Positions 33,000 to 43,422 of a stretch of DNA of 64,000 nucleotides are shown here, in pieces; position 1 is the stretch's first letter, and each line of letters opens with the position of its first letter. Source of the DNA: Ligula intestinalis. Lineage: Eukaryota > Platyhelminthes > Cestoda > Diphyllobothriidea > Diphyllobothriidae. The position numbers and the translations under genes were made by a program. The notes below the pieces were generated by a model. That model was not told where the DNA came from and did no database searches. It saw nothing but the letters and a program-made list of their open reading frames with translations. The stretch is from contig JAYGXS010000010.1 of assembly GCA_036362985.1 (NCBI GenBank), forward strand, positions 7,384,880-7,448,879, given 5' to 3'.

Positions 33000-33540
33000 A
33001 TCAGTCTCAGGACAAGATGACTTGATCAGTGGGACAAAACTTTTATTGGTTTAAATTTTGGAGTTCTTTCATGATGCATCATTAGATGCATAATCAGAGA
33101 ACAGTAGCAGTTACGGCTAGCATATGCACAGTATTTATAGATTACAGACATAACTGCAAACATACAACGGCAATTTACCTTAATTACCAGCTTACCTGTT
33201 GATATTTTGTTACACGGCATTCATGTTCTGACCTGCTGACCTTTCATCACGCGTGGTAAACTCTGGTGTGATGATTGCTCGGCCATCTGGCCCTCCGGTG
33301 TTGGCGTAGGGTGACGTGGTGGCCAAATTGAGTCTCAGCACCGAATATGGGTTGGGTAAATCGTTAAACTTGTTTATGGATTGGGGCCCCATGAACCATG
33401 AATCAAGTTATTCTCGGCTCACCCGATTGTCACCTCTTGCGAGAATTTCGGCCTCATCAAATCTGAATGTGTGGCCGAGTCTCGTCGAATGAGCCGCAAC
33501 TTGAGAATTGGCATCGTTTCGCTGCACTATTGCCACATGG
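33000..33540 (-). mobile_element. PLE-B copy 6: GIY-YIG C-terminal half and tail
   Basis: The minus-strand translation gives ANSQVAAHSTRLGHTFRFDE, EILARGDNRVSRE, a stop, then SWFMGPQSINKFNDLPNPYS and GGPDGRAIITPEFTTRD (33392-33210). This is close to copy 1, with the N-terminal GIY and YIG motifs missing. The tail (33120-33000) contains CTGATTA, a TGCATC/GATGCA stem and GAAA (hammerhead relic), ending TCCCACTGATCAAGTCATC. One of the better-preserved PLE-B fragments. Confidence 0.75.
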
Positions 33541-33589
33541 TTATAAAATCAGTCTATGGCTGGCAACTAAACAGGCTGTTGATGTCGAT

Positions 33590-34060
33590 CAAATTAAGTG
33601 GCACATTATTTTTCGGCAGTTGAGAAGCTTTTTATAAAAACCGAAAGATACCCTTTCTGTAAGTATGTAATTTAAAAAAGCGTGATTTCCTACCATAGGA
33701 GTACAAGATATATTTTTTTGTTCATGTTTTCCATATAATAAAGTTTAATTTATGATTTCAGGCAAAATTTATGATAAAAAATCAAAGTTCTCATGTAACC
33801 ACTTCGTATATTACAAACGTTTTGCTAGTGGTCAGAAATAAGCTCTTCAAAAAGCCGGAATCCTATCGGAACTAAAATGACGTCAGAGTCGACTACGTAA
33901 TAATCTATGGAACAACAATATTATATGCCGATTAGCAAAACACTATTAGTCTTTCGCATTTGTTGTAATGCTGCATAAATTCTAGGCCGTACGGTATTTT
34001 TGGGCCCTTTTTGGCTCTTCCATAATGACTTGAAAGACTCGCCAGTTTTTCCAGGGGCTT
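33590..34060 (+). repeat. R2 dispersed repeat, copy 4
   Basis: AAACCGAAAGATACCC at 33638, TAAGCTCTTCAAAAAGCCGG at 33839-33858, TGACGTCAGAGTCGACTACG at 33878-33897. Same order as the other copies. Confidence 0.6.
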
Positions 34061-34189
34061 TGAACTACAGCGACTGATGGGCATACAATCAGTCAAACTA
34101 AACAAGGTTTGTGGTAGATTTACTTAAACAGCGCATTTCTACTATCAGATTACTTAAAAATTATTAGGAGCGGGTTGGCAGATATGAAT

Positions 34190-34505
34190 AATTATATTGA
34201 CCCAATTGTGCAACGTTCGCTGTCTCTTTGGGATTCGAACCTTCATCAGCTGGGAAGGCTTTTGCTCCACCATCGAGCCACGAGACTCACCGTCCGCCAT
34301 GACTTTTAGCACAACTGGATCCACTTTACTCGCCCGACTTACCACTTGTTTATCATAAACCATTACGGAAGAGCAGGCCAACTGCTCAGGCGGGATTTCC
34401 TAAGCAAGCATCTAGAATTCATCCGAAGGACTATTAGGCTCACTTAATTGTTAGGCGGTTTGACAGATTTGGTTTAGTTATTTGACCCAATTGTGAAAAA
34501 GTGAA
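34190..34505 (-). repeat. tRNA-like SINE, copy 2 (degenerate)
   Basis: Minus strand. GTTCGAATCCC (B box) lies near 34233, and the body words GGATTTCCTAAGCAAGCATCTA (plus sense 34392-34413) and GACCCAATTGTGAAAAA (34483-34499) are shared with other SINEs. The A-box arm is poorly preserved. Confidence 0.55.
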
Positions 34506-34529
34506 AGTGAAGTGGACTGGACATTTGAA

Positions 34530-35985
34530 GTGACAGTGCTTCGTGTGTGCCTTCGGTTAAGCCCTCGTCAGCTGGTTTCAAAGAAATACTTTTAGTCTCA
34601 CAGGCCCCTCTTTTACCTCTAACATTATTTTTTCTTCAAAGAACGTACTTTTCCTTAAACAGGATGCACACAACATTCGGTTTGTAAAACTTTAATTCAA
34701 TTCTAGCAGAAGGTAGCTTTTAAAATCATTCAGCAATTTACAAAATTTTTATAAACCAAAAACACCTTCCTTTTACAATAGGAGTTGAAAAAGGCATAAT
34801 TTTCCATCAAATAAACAGAAGAAAGGATATTTTCATGCATGCTTTCCATAAAATATATTTGAATTTTTAGAGGCTGTCAAATCAATGATAACAATGCATA
34901 CTAAATAGGTAGCCATTTTTTAACAGAATCAACTTTTTCGCAGCGGTCAAAGGAATGAAGGCCTCAGGGTCCATAGAATGACCTGTAGGTAGCAAGTGTT
35001 CGTTATGGAAGACTGAGGGGTTCTATTTTCCTTTTTGAATAGCCAACTAGGCAAGTGCTCAGTGTCTGTGGCTGCCAATGGGCAGATTTACTTCTTCTAC
35101 TCTCGTCCACCGTAAAAAACCTTACTCGCCCATTTTATTTGCACGCACTCCTGTGCAAATAATAGCAGGCATCTGTGTGGCAGATAACCAGCTTTTTATA
35201 TTTTTTGCCTGTTCCGAGTGGATGTACTAGACTTTAACATAAAAAGTCACCCGGGGGTGTGGTTAGGATCCTAGAAGTGAGCCTCAAATGCCGCCTGGCA
35301 CAGTAAAAGCAAAAAAATTCCGACGCCTGGGAAGTAACAACTTGCCTTACACGCCTTGACCGTCTGATCGCCTAAGAATGTTGGTAGCCAGCAATAACGG
35401 TCGGTCGCAGGGGATAATTTGTTGCATGGTAACTGTCCCCATGGAAAACACCAGGACCCGGAGGAATGCCCGTATTTCTGCCTGACGTGAAATGGCTAAG
35501 GTGCATTCGCCTAGATTCCAGTCATCCAGGGTGTCCTATAAGTGCAAATAATACTGTCTGCGTGGGGGTTAATTATGTATCAGTGTAGTGTTCGTAAAAA
35601 TGCCATACACCGAAAGGTACTCAGTAATGTATACCGGGCACCTAAGTACCTATTTTTTGCCCAGTTTAGGGCGGTTAGTTATCGGAAACGGGAATTCCGG
35701 GCCATCCATAATGAAATACTGCGAACAACTGAACTATTGTGGATACTCGTGCACACAATGGACCATCCGTTACTTAGGTTAACGACTTACACGACATACG
35801 CCGCCCAATCCCAAATAGACCCGTTCATTCCTTTGTCTGGGCTGTCTTAGCTGTTTGAGGAAAGAAAGGTGAGAGTTAAAGTTCTTAGTAATGTTATTCG
35901 GAAATGCCACGGCCCAGCACAATTTGGAGAATGTTTGTGCAGGCTTTGATGTGAAGCACGCAGGCACCCAGTGCAAGCGCACGAT
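34530..35985 (+). repeat. R4 repeat, copy 2, interrupted by R2 copy 5
   Basis: Same block order as 31940-32975. The left part (34530-34620: CTTCGTGTGTGCC…GTTTCAAAGAAATACTTTTA) is separated from the rest (from 35085) by about 430 bp that match R2. Together with the SINE upstream of each copy, this is a duplicated SINE-R4 unit. Confidence 0.6.
34655..34990 (+). repeat. R2 dispersed repeat, copy 5 (inside R4)
   Basis: Contains AACAGGATGCACACAACATT, GTTTGTAAAAC, ACAATGCATACTAAATAGGTA and related words in R2 order. Absent from R4 copy 1, so it was inserted after the duplication or lost from copy 1. Confidence 0.5.
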
Positions 35986-36225
35986 AAAGGATAAAATAAT
36001 GAAACAAGTCGAAAAGTTTGGCTGTCAGAAGAAGCTCAGAGCACAGCAATGCAAGCTTATATTTTAGAAATATTATTTTCATTAACTGGGGAGTTAATGC
36101 GAGCCAATCAGTCACATTTTTTGGTCACAGGTCTTTCAGTTAAATATATATTTGTAAGTTTGACCACTGCAGTTGAGGGTGTCTGCCAAATGCCTGATAT
36201 CAGGGACGGTAATCACTGTCAGGTA
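35986..36225. other. No recognised feature
   Basis: Short spacer before the trinucleotide tract. Confidence 0.4.
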
Positions 36226-36227
36226 TA

Positions 36228-36266
<39 letters not shown>

Positions 36267-36281
36267 GTGGTAGTAGTAGTG

Positions 36282-36328
<47 letters not shown>

Positions 36329-36338
36329 NNNNNNNNNN

Positions 36339-36385
<47 letters not shown>

Positions 36386-36440
36386 CAGTAGTAGTAGATG
36401 TAGTAGTAGTAGAAGTAGTAGTAGTGGTGGTAGTACTTAA
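36226..36440 (+). repeat. (TAG)n microsatellite with assembly gap
   Basis: More than 200 bp of near-perfect TAG/AGT trinucleotide repeat with a 10-base run of N at 36329-36338. The true length is unknown. The open frame through it (poly-Val/poly-Ser) is an artefact of the repeat. Confidence 0.95.
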
Positions 36441-37379
36441 CTTTAAACCATCTTCTGCTAGAACCGGTGAAAAGACAAAGTCAAAATGACCAAGCAGGAA
36501 TCAGGCGTAAGCCGCTTTCTCCAGATGCAGCCAGAAACACTGACAAACTGAGTTTTAAATAATAGAAGCCTTTTGCACTGGTAGTGTCGTAGTATTCACC
36601 CTCACTCATAGCAGGTGTTCAGAAAGATTTGAGGAGTCCAAGTCTCACATTTCTACTACTGCAACTGCTGTTTTTACTGCTGTTTCTAGCGGAAAAATAT
36701 GGGTGATTGTAGTGCTGTTACTATTACTACTATTTGGTCAGAAATGACAATGATTGCAGTCAGGTCTGAATCTGTGTTCACATAGAGGTGAAGATATGGA
36801 TTTTTGCTATTCCCAGTAGAGTATTTTTTTGAAGCTTGGAAAACACCAGTGTTTACCCTGGCTGTCTCCTAAAGTATAAACTACTAGGGCTTAAATACTA
36901 CTGTTAGAAGTGTTGTGCCTATGGTAGAAGTGCCAGTTTTAGTGCCATAATTACTAAAAATAGTAATTGAATAGCTAAATTGCGGTCTGTATATAATAGT
37001 ATGACCTGCGTGTGCTTTTAAATAGGTCAGCACCCAGTATGCCCTCCAAATCTCTATGCGGCAAAGTGATTTGCTTATGAGTTAAATAAAGCATTTAAAG
37101 TAATAGCATTAGTCTTTCTTTGCCTTTATATTGTGACATATGCCGTCTGTAGGCTATATAAAGGCTTACTACAGTATCTTGCTCCAGCTTGGATTTTAGT
37201 GAACGTTTACTCATATCCCCTCGATCACAGTACGCATAGAAAGAAGACAGCAACACAGAACCCGCTTAAATAAATTATTGCTCTTCTCCTGTCATACTTT
37301 GCTGAAGTTCCGTCTATCGCAATTCCTTGTTTTGAAATTCTCGAAGACTTTTGCGCAGTCAACTAGCCTCTATTGAAAT
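36441..37379. other. No recognised feature
   Basis: AT-rich, with scattered CTACTACT-like trinucleotide remnants near 36650-36735 that may be decay products of the neighbouring microsatellite. Confidence 0.4.
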
Positions 37380-37485
37380 ACGTGTCTCACCGTACGCCTT
37401 ACCTGCTATGAGGGTTCAACCCCCACCGGGACCACCAGTTTCTCACAATTGGGGTAAATCTACTCATTGAAAATGGACAAACCCC
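37380..37485 (+). repeat. tRNA-like SINE fragment
   Basis: GGGTTCAACCCCCACC (B box, near 37411) is followed by CAGTTTCTCACAATTGGGGTAAA, the conserved 3' flank of this SINE family. The A-box half is not recognisable. Confidence 0.45.
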
Positions 37486-38115
37486 TAATATTTCCTTTCG
37501 TCCTGCCATTGGACAGCTTATTTTAAGACAAAGAATGTAATTACGTATTATTTGTTCTATAAGCGTTGTCTTACGATATCAAAAATTAAGACTTCAGGAA
37601 CGCTTTATAACTCGTTTTAAATATGGTCATACGTAAACGTTTTTTGAGTTTTCGTGGAAAATCTAAGTCCTGGTGAATGTGATTCAGGCAACCTCCGTCT
37701 CTTTATATTTTCGCCTTACAAAGTTTGTTTGATCTTGAAGTACAATCAATTGATTTTGGCGTAGTTGTGTAGAATTTAGCCATATAATTAGACTGTCTAC
37801 TTACTTGATCAATTATTTCGATTAGTAATCAGTCTCCTTTGCAGTGTCTTCAGGGATTTACTAAATGTCACATCGCTCGAAAAAACTGCTAGACCAGGTT
37901 TCGATTTCTAGCACAAATGTTCTACAGTGGGACCGATCGGCAATTATTCACTTAAAAATATGTTATGATGGAATTCGTTAGGTTGGTATTGCAGTTAGTT
38001 GGATAAGATCCCAGACAAGATTGCATACAGTAGGCGAAAAAATCCATGCAGCATGCCGACATATGCGAAAGTTTATAAATTACCGAATAATTTAGAAGCC
38101 CACTGACTGCTACGC
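37486..38115. other. No recognised feature
   Basis: AT-rich sequence without a recognised element. Confidence 0.4.
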
Positions 38116-38119
38116 TCTA

Positions 38120-38700
38120 ATTCAAAGTTAAGAAACTGCGCACTGTGTACATCCTGTTTGAGGGAAAGTACGTTTTCGCATGCAATTTAAAGAAGAAGTC
38201 ATATGGTTCTCATAAAACGTTGCAATAGATGTGAAGCATGCCTCATACAGTATAGCTAGCATTAATAAATTGACAGATACGAGGTATTTTGAATAACAAC
38301 CTCACAATCATAAAAAAGGCTTGATTAGAAACTTTTCGTTAACTGAAAGATAGCCTTTTTTAAGTTAAACATTAAAAAAAGCGTAATTGGTTATTAAAAG
38401 AGTATAAAAAGTAATTGTTATGCACGTTTTCCATAAAATTTACTCGAATGTACTACGGCAATCAAAATCAACGATAAAAATGCATGCAACATAAGTGACT
38501 TATTATTACAGAACATACGTTTTTGTTGGCGGTCTGAAGGAAGGTCGTTAAAAAGCCGGCATCCTACTGCGACTAAAGTGACGTCAGAATTGAATACACC
38601 ACAATCAGTGTTAAAACCTCACTTCATGCCGATGAGTGAAAGAGTATCAATCTTTCGCGTATGTAGGCATGTTTCATGAATTCTAGCACGTAATATATAT
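38120..38700 (+). repeat. R2 dispersed repeat, copy 6
   Basis: Nearly full-length: GTACATCCTGTTTGAGGGAAA near 38145, GAAAGATAGCC near 38345, AAAAATGCATGCAACATAAGT near 38475, GTCGTTAAAAAGCCGGCATCC near 38545, TGCCGATGAGTGAAAGAGTAT near 38627. Confidence 0.65.
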
Positions 38701-38974
38701 ATTGTTCCACTCGATAAAATAGGGGAATAAGAAGATCCCCTATCAAAAAAGGTCACTTTGAGCATGCTCATGGAAGGGTGAATATTAAGGAGTCCCTGAT
38801 CTAGCAGTGAACCAATGTGCGTTCCAATTTTATCCAAGAGCTCATATTACAGCCCATGTGGGCAGCCACATACCGACCAGAAGTACACGATTAAATTGGT
38901 CGAACAAAGAAACGAGAGACCAATGTGGTCATTTCTGATTTAATAGCCGTTATCACGCTGTCATTACCCAATCT

Positions 38975-39070
38975 CAGGCGTGGATCAGCCCGGATTCGAA
39001 CCCGGGACCTCTGGTTGTTGAGTTTTCGTGTCCTGAGCATGCCACAAGCCCTTTTATTAACCGGAACCGT
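38975..39070 (-). repeat. tRNA-like sequence, second SINE type
   Basis: On the minus strand a perfect T-arm CCCGGGTTCGAATCCGGG (39006-38989) lies downstream of a possible A-box GTGGCATGCTCAGGAC (39050-39035). Unlike the main SINE, it lacks the CACAATTGGGTCAACT flank. Could be a tRNA pseudogene or a separate SINE family. Confidence 0.5.
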
Positions 39071-40190
39071 ACGCTCTTCCACAATCATATCATTGACCTT
39101 CGCCTCAACCTTCAGAAAAAATATTTCCTTGAAATGCAGCACCACACCACCTGTGTTATGAGCTATGCCAATTTCCATATTCTCCCGCGGTGGTTGCATA
39201 AATAAACCCTGCCAAATTTCGTTGCGTTCATGTTTTCCCGTGATAACTTATCTCGCAGAAAGACGCCCGCTAGTGCTCACTCTGACTATCGATTTTTTAT
39301 CATATCCGATTAGCCCATTGTCGCTGAAGTATTCTTATCGAGCGGACAAGATAAATACCCCACAGCCTTTTGTGACAGCGACTTGCAGGGTTTTCTTGGC
39401 TTGCCAAACCCGCTGACGGTGAATATACATCTCTCCCTGTCTAATGGACTTCACTTCTTCTCTCGTGCTGGTGTTGAGGACAACAGAATTTTAACAGTTC
39501 AATATATATTCGATGGCATAGTCGCACGCAAAGTCAGTGCTTGTTCTTATTTAAGCCTCGTGTCAGGGAAACTACTTAAGGAGGTAAGACAATGGCGTTT
39601 TATTAAGCCGAGGCGGGTCACAGTCCCCGGCGGATCCGACAGTATCATTTTAGGAACTCTTTTTAATTTTACAGCACTCAACTCATTTGTTTTTACTAGA
39701 AATCTCGTCCAAACATGATTAATGTCAAACTCAAATGTAGGCTATCGTGATGGAGTAGAGAGTTTGCATTCCCGGCCATCAAAACTCATTCCAAGAACAT
39801 CCTCAAAACTCAGCACTCAGAAAGGCGGCTGATGCTTTTTCGTGCAAGAGGAATTATCCTAGGCATAGGCGTGTCCGTGTTGATAGAAGAAGGCTTTTGC
39901 TGTATTTTATCCTGCAAATGTGGGAGATGGAAGGTGTAGTTTTATCCTTTCTTACCTATAAGCGGTTTTTGGACATGTTCGACTTACTAGAGTGTGCCAA
40001 TCAGACTCGTCACTTCAGTTCCATGCGTGGGCGTTACTCTTGCGAAATTTTCTGTGACTTCTCTAGTCATGAGGTGCATGAAAAAACAACGGAATATAAA
40101 AATCCTTTATTGTGTCAGTACAATCACAATATTTTCAATAAAATTATCCTTCAGTCATTGTGGGTAAGCAAACATTATACCACCCGAACA
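39071..40190. other. No recognised feature
   Basis: Open plus-strand frames 39165-39416, 39383-39718 and 39897-40217 are non-repetitive but have no recognisable domain; none shows a clear two-sided splice context. Confidence 0.4.
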
Positions 40191-40194
40191 TATA

Positions 40195-40975
40195 CAGGGT
40201 GTCCCAGAAGTAACTGACTTTTTTGATTTGCCAATAAAGCGAAAACTACTAATGCTAGGATATTGAAACTTGTTTTATTCGATAGGATCACTTGTTTATA
40301 CTTTATAAAAACTAGGTTTTGAATATAATTTCTTTTAAATGATAACCATGGTGGTTTCGACAACTTAGGGTTCGTTTATTTGTCGTTTCCATAACGCTTC
40401 TTAGTTTATCAGGCAATAGTTGTCTTATTTCAGAACAAATGTTTTTTAAGTCTTGCAGATTTGTTGGATTTGTTACATAAACCCTTGAATGTAGGGTGCC
40501 CCATTAGAAGAAATCTCATGGGGTCAAATGTGGAGATCAAGGGGGCCAAAATATGTTACCGAATCCTGAAATCAAATGATTTGGAAAGCACTCATTTAAC
40601 AATGTCATCGTTTCTCTTGCTGTATTGGCCGTGGCTCCAGCCTGTTGAAACCAAGTATTGCGTAGGCCATGTCTCTCAATTTAAGGAATAAGAAATTTGC
40701 CAATCATAGTTTGGTATCTTTCACCATTAACTGTAACCGTTGCGCCATCATTATTGTTAAAAAGGTATGGGCCAATCACATTGGAAGCAGTTATTCCGCA
40801 CCACACCGTCACACGAATAGAATGCAGTGGCCTTTCTTGAATTTCTCTTGGATTTTCATTTCACCAAATTCTAAAATTATGTCTATCTAATAAAACAAGT
40901 TTTTTAATATCCTAGCGTCAATATTTTTTGTTTTATTAGCAAATCACAAACGTCAGTTACTTCTGGGGCACCCTG
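40195..40975 (-). mobile_element. Tc1/mariner-type element, internally deleted
   Basis: Ends are inverted repeats: CAGGGTGTCCCAGAAGTAAC (40195-40214, continuing TGAC) against its complement at 40975-40952, with one mismatch in 24. Similarity continues about 50 bp further inward. The element is flanked by TA on both sides (40193-40194 and 40976-40977), the mariner target duplication. At 781 bp it is shorter than an autonomous element (~1.3 kb). The inside holds the C-terminal part of a transposase on the minus strand. Confidence 0.9.
40330..40850 (-). pseudogene. Mariner-like transposase, C-terminal remnant
   Basis: The minus-strand translation in one frame gives LHSIRVTVWCGITASNVIGP, YLFNNNDGATVTVNGERYQT, MIGKFLIP, a stop, then NTWFQQAGATANTARETM and LISGFGNIFWPP, a stop, SPHLTP, a stop, DFF and WGTLHSRVYVTNPTN. 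This is the DDE transposase of the mariner group, which cuts and pastes the element at TA sites. The second catalytic Asp (QQDGA in relatives) is Ala here (codon near 40642), and the SPDLTP Asp is His. With four or more stops and no N-terminal DNA-binding half, it is dead. Confidence 0.85.
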
Positions 40976-41189
40976 TAGGTTGCCACATAATGAACGAAAA
41001 CAGCAATTGTGATCAACATTACTGATTGTCGACGATACACAAGAATCGTTGTTTGCAGAATATCTAACTCTGATCCACTTGACTGTAATCTAAACATTGA
41101 CTGTGATTCTTCGGAAATGACTTTCCTATCTAGTTTAAGCAATTGAGAAAGATTATTTTTTAATTGGCGAAGAATGAAAACAGTAAATG

Positions 41190-41375
41190 AGAAAAGTTGA
41201 GCGGGTAATATCGATCCAAGTGTGATTAAACTCATGGCGTGAAGTGGGCGTTTGTAGCTTAGCGGTAGAGCATTAGCCTCCGGCAAAGGCCTTCTCTGAT
41301 GCGTGGGTTCAAATCCCGCCAAACGCCTAGAGTTTTTCACACTTGGGTCAACTCAAATTAAATGAGAAAAGTTGA
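41190..41375 (+). repeat. tRNA-like SINE, copy 3
   Basis: The tRNA-like part 41248-41327 has a perfect 7-bp acceptor GCGTTTG/CAAACGC, a D-arm GCTTAGCGGTAGAGC (A box) and a T-arm GTGGGTTCAAATCCCGC (B box). The anticodon arm is not regular, so it is a SINE rather than a gene. Body sequence (ATCGATCCAAGTGTGATTAA) precedes it and GAGTTTTTCACACTTGGGTC follows. Confidence 0.7.
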
Positions 41376-41439
41376 ACTGCACGTATCACAAGCAGCATTG
41401 ACCGGAATAAAATGGCAAATAGGTTTGGTATATTTTGTT

Positions 41440-41760
41440 AATTTAGTTGACCCAATTGTGAAAAAAACTCGTGGCATTCGGCGGGATTCGAACCCGAATA
41501 GAAGAGTGGCCTTTTAGCCAAGCCAACGCTTTACGCAATGGAGCTACGAATGTCGCGTTTCACACCGTGAGTTTAATCATACTTGGATCGATATTACCCA
41601 CCCAACTATGCCGCTCACATGGAATCCACCAATGCGGAACAGCAAGTTGACTTTTCAAGCAGGATTTCCTAAGCAATCATCTAGAATCCACTCGAATGAC
41701 TACTAGGCTGATTTAATTATTCAGAAGGTTTGGAAGATTTGGTTAATTTAGTTTATCAAA
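41440..41760 (-). repeat. tRNA-like SINE, copy 4 (full unit)
   Basis: Minus strand. tRNA-like part 41554-41473: acceptor GAC.ATTCG/CGAATGCC-type with one mismatch, T-arm GGGTTCGAATCCCGCC. The ~200-bp body on its 5' side (41755-41556) contains GATTGCTTAGGAAATCCTGC and ATCGATCCAAGTATGATTAA, and the 3' side has CACGAGTTTTTTTCACAATT then GGGTCAACTAAATT. This is the clearest view of the SINE unit (~320 bp). Confidence 0.7.
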
Positions 41761-41764
41761 CTTG

Positions 41765-42015
41765 CGTAGAAAGTCTTCACTCCTATGTGTGTTTGAATTT
41801 CGCCGATTGCCGCGAGTTACTTCACAACTGGGTCAAATGAAATAGATTTCTGTTTTTGGTTCGGGTTAAAATTGACACTCATTGATGAAGGTTTACTGAC
41901 TGCTAACGGAACAGGATTTTCCCCTCTGCTTTGGGTCGCATTTATTGGGCCCTGATAACAGCCACAGAGCGGCTAGTAGACTCAGGCAAAAAGTATTGCC
42001 AACAGAGATAGCAGA
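41765..42015. other. No recognised feature
   Basis: Spacer between the SINE and a hammerhead-like motif. Confidence 0.35.
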
Positions 42016-42020
42016 GCTTA

Positions 42021-42063
42021 AACTGGGCCGTTTCCGGCTTATAAGCCATCGTCAGCCAGTCAT
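42021..42063 (-). ncRNA. Hammerhead-ribozyme-like motif, near-complete
   Basis: Minus strand. GACTGG (42061-42056) pairs with CCAGTT (42026-42021) as stem I: five Watson-Crick pairs and one G-U. Core CTGACGA (42055-42049) matches CUGANGA. Stem II is TGGCT/AGCCG with a TATA-type loop (42048-42035). GAAA (42034-42031) is intact. The cleavage triplet reads GGC (42029-42027) where GUC is expected. All core positions visible are canonical except that U. Helix III is minimal, as in hammerheads of retroelements, which are thought to act as dimers. Confidence 0.6.
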
Positions 42064-42730
42064 ACCCAGCTCCCGAGCACTGCATCCGTCAAGGCACCGA
42101 TTCGCAAATCACAAAAAGAGAATGAGCGGTCGCCTCAACTCCACTTACGGGACAAATTGCAAAAACAGTTATGTTGGCATTTTACACAGCGTAGCCAATT
42201 CAACAGGACCGAAGATGTTCCGATATCAGACTACAAGGAGAAAGAAGATGGACTGGGCAAATATTGGATAACATTTACTTAAAAGCAAACGAAAGCTTAA
42301 CTGATAAAATACACTAGTTATCTACAAAAGGACTAATAAGGGTTTGGGGTAACAGTATCATTTTATTTGAGGGAGGTGAAGGTGGGCTGCCTGTGAGTTC
42401 CCTATTTGTACCTGCATGTCATATCTCAGTTTGTTGGCGAGACAAATTGACCTGAGCAATTTTTAAAAAGAAAACTCCACGGTATTTTTAGGATAAAAAA
42501 CGGTCACCCCTTTGAGGGGAGAAGATATGATATGGAGGGGGCAAAACGTTGGAGGGAGATGTCTACGTTCTCACATGCAAGTCCTCCACTGAGGAGATGC
42601 ATCCAAGTGCGTCAATCTGGCGCAAAGCTACCGGTGCATTCGACCTTATGGGTGTGCATGGAATGAGCGCTATTCATTGCTAGACATGCGGTAACTATTG
42701 CAGTACTGAGAAATATTAAAAAGGTAAATG
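42064..42730. other. No recognised feature
   Basis: A plus-strand open frame 41945-42271 overlaps the ribozyme-like motif. Its STYGTNCKNSYVGI segment faintly resembles a GIY-YIG core but is too short to call. Confidence 0.35.
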
Positions 42731-42734
42731 TTTA

Positions 42735-43420
42735 CAGTAATTGCCGGTTATGAAGCCCACCTCGGGCCCAGACCAAGTTAGGCTTAATTATCGGCGGGCG
42801 CACTTACCGGAGTGTCCTAGTTCTTGGTTAGCAAACGCAGGATTGGCACTTTACATTACATTATGTGTAGAGCTTGGTTATGCACAAGAACAAATGCTGT
42901 TTTTCTGTATTTTACGTAATAAAAAAACAAAAAAACTTGCCTCTCGTTTAAAAAAGTGGTCTAGTGTTACTTGCTTTTTGAGGAAACTTCACTTGCAAGT
43001 GCTCTTTTATGTCCTGTTCCAGGCACCAGAAATCGTCGAATTTTGTAAAATCTGGTGCCTGTAGACCGCGTCTCAGAGTGTAGAGTGCAGCTCTCATCTG
43101 TGCAGCATTGGGAACTGGCTTTTCGTCCTCATTATCATCATCATCAACAACAACTTCCTCATTCGCTGCTCCTCTATTCTTCACTCTTTCCTTCTGAATG
43201 ATTTCATTGACCACGTTCTGCTCGAAATCTCCACCGCTTGTTTCATCAATGACGTCAACATCTATATCCCACTCTATCCTGTCGGCAAACTGGGCTTTGT
43301 AGCCGGCGACTGAGCTTATAAGCCGGCGGATTTTGCTATATTAAATTCTGTTCCAAGCTGATTTTGGCTTAATATGCGGCTGGGCCTATTCACCGTGAGC
43401 TTAATTACCGGCGACTACTG
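42735..43420 (-). mobile_element. pogo/Tigger-type DNA transposon, internally deleted
   Basis: Ends CAGTAATTGCCGGTTATGAA (42735-42754) and, inverted, CAGTAGTCGCCGGTAATTAA (43420-43401), about 16 of 20 identical and continuing GCCCAC / GCTCAC. TA lies on both sides (42733-42734, 43421-43422). Termini starting CAGT with a TA duplication are characteristic of the pogo group. At 686 bp it retains only the end of a transposase on the minus strand. Confidence 0.75.
42948..43290 (-). pseudogene. pogo/Tigger-like transposase, C-terminal tail
   Basis: One open minus-strand frame from about 43285 to the stop at 42948 encodes an acidic tail: RIEWDIDVDVIDETSGGDFE, EEVVVDDDDNEDEKPVPNAA and MRAALYTLRRGLQ, then FDDFWCLEQDIKEHLQ. 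Tigger/Jerky-type transposases end with a D/E-rich stretch followed by a P-P…A..AL.TLRR motif, as here. The DDE catalytic core and the CENP-B-like DNA-binding domain are absent. The frame is surprisingly open for a dead copy, suggesting recent deletion. Confidence 0.65.
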
Positions 43421-43422
43421 TA

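Noticed and set aside
36228..36440. Open frame of poly-Val and poly-Ser
   Set aside because: Produced entirely by the TAG microsatellite and crosses an assembly gap.
41248..41327. Functional tRNA gene
   Set aside because: Acceptor, D and T arms are good but the anticodon arm does not fold regularly and the surrounding SINE body is shared with other copies.
42110..42271. GIY-YIG-like TYGTNCKNSYVGI
   Set aside because: Too short, no following helix or acidic residue pattern; may be chance.
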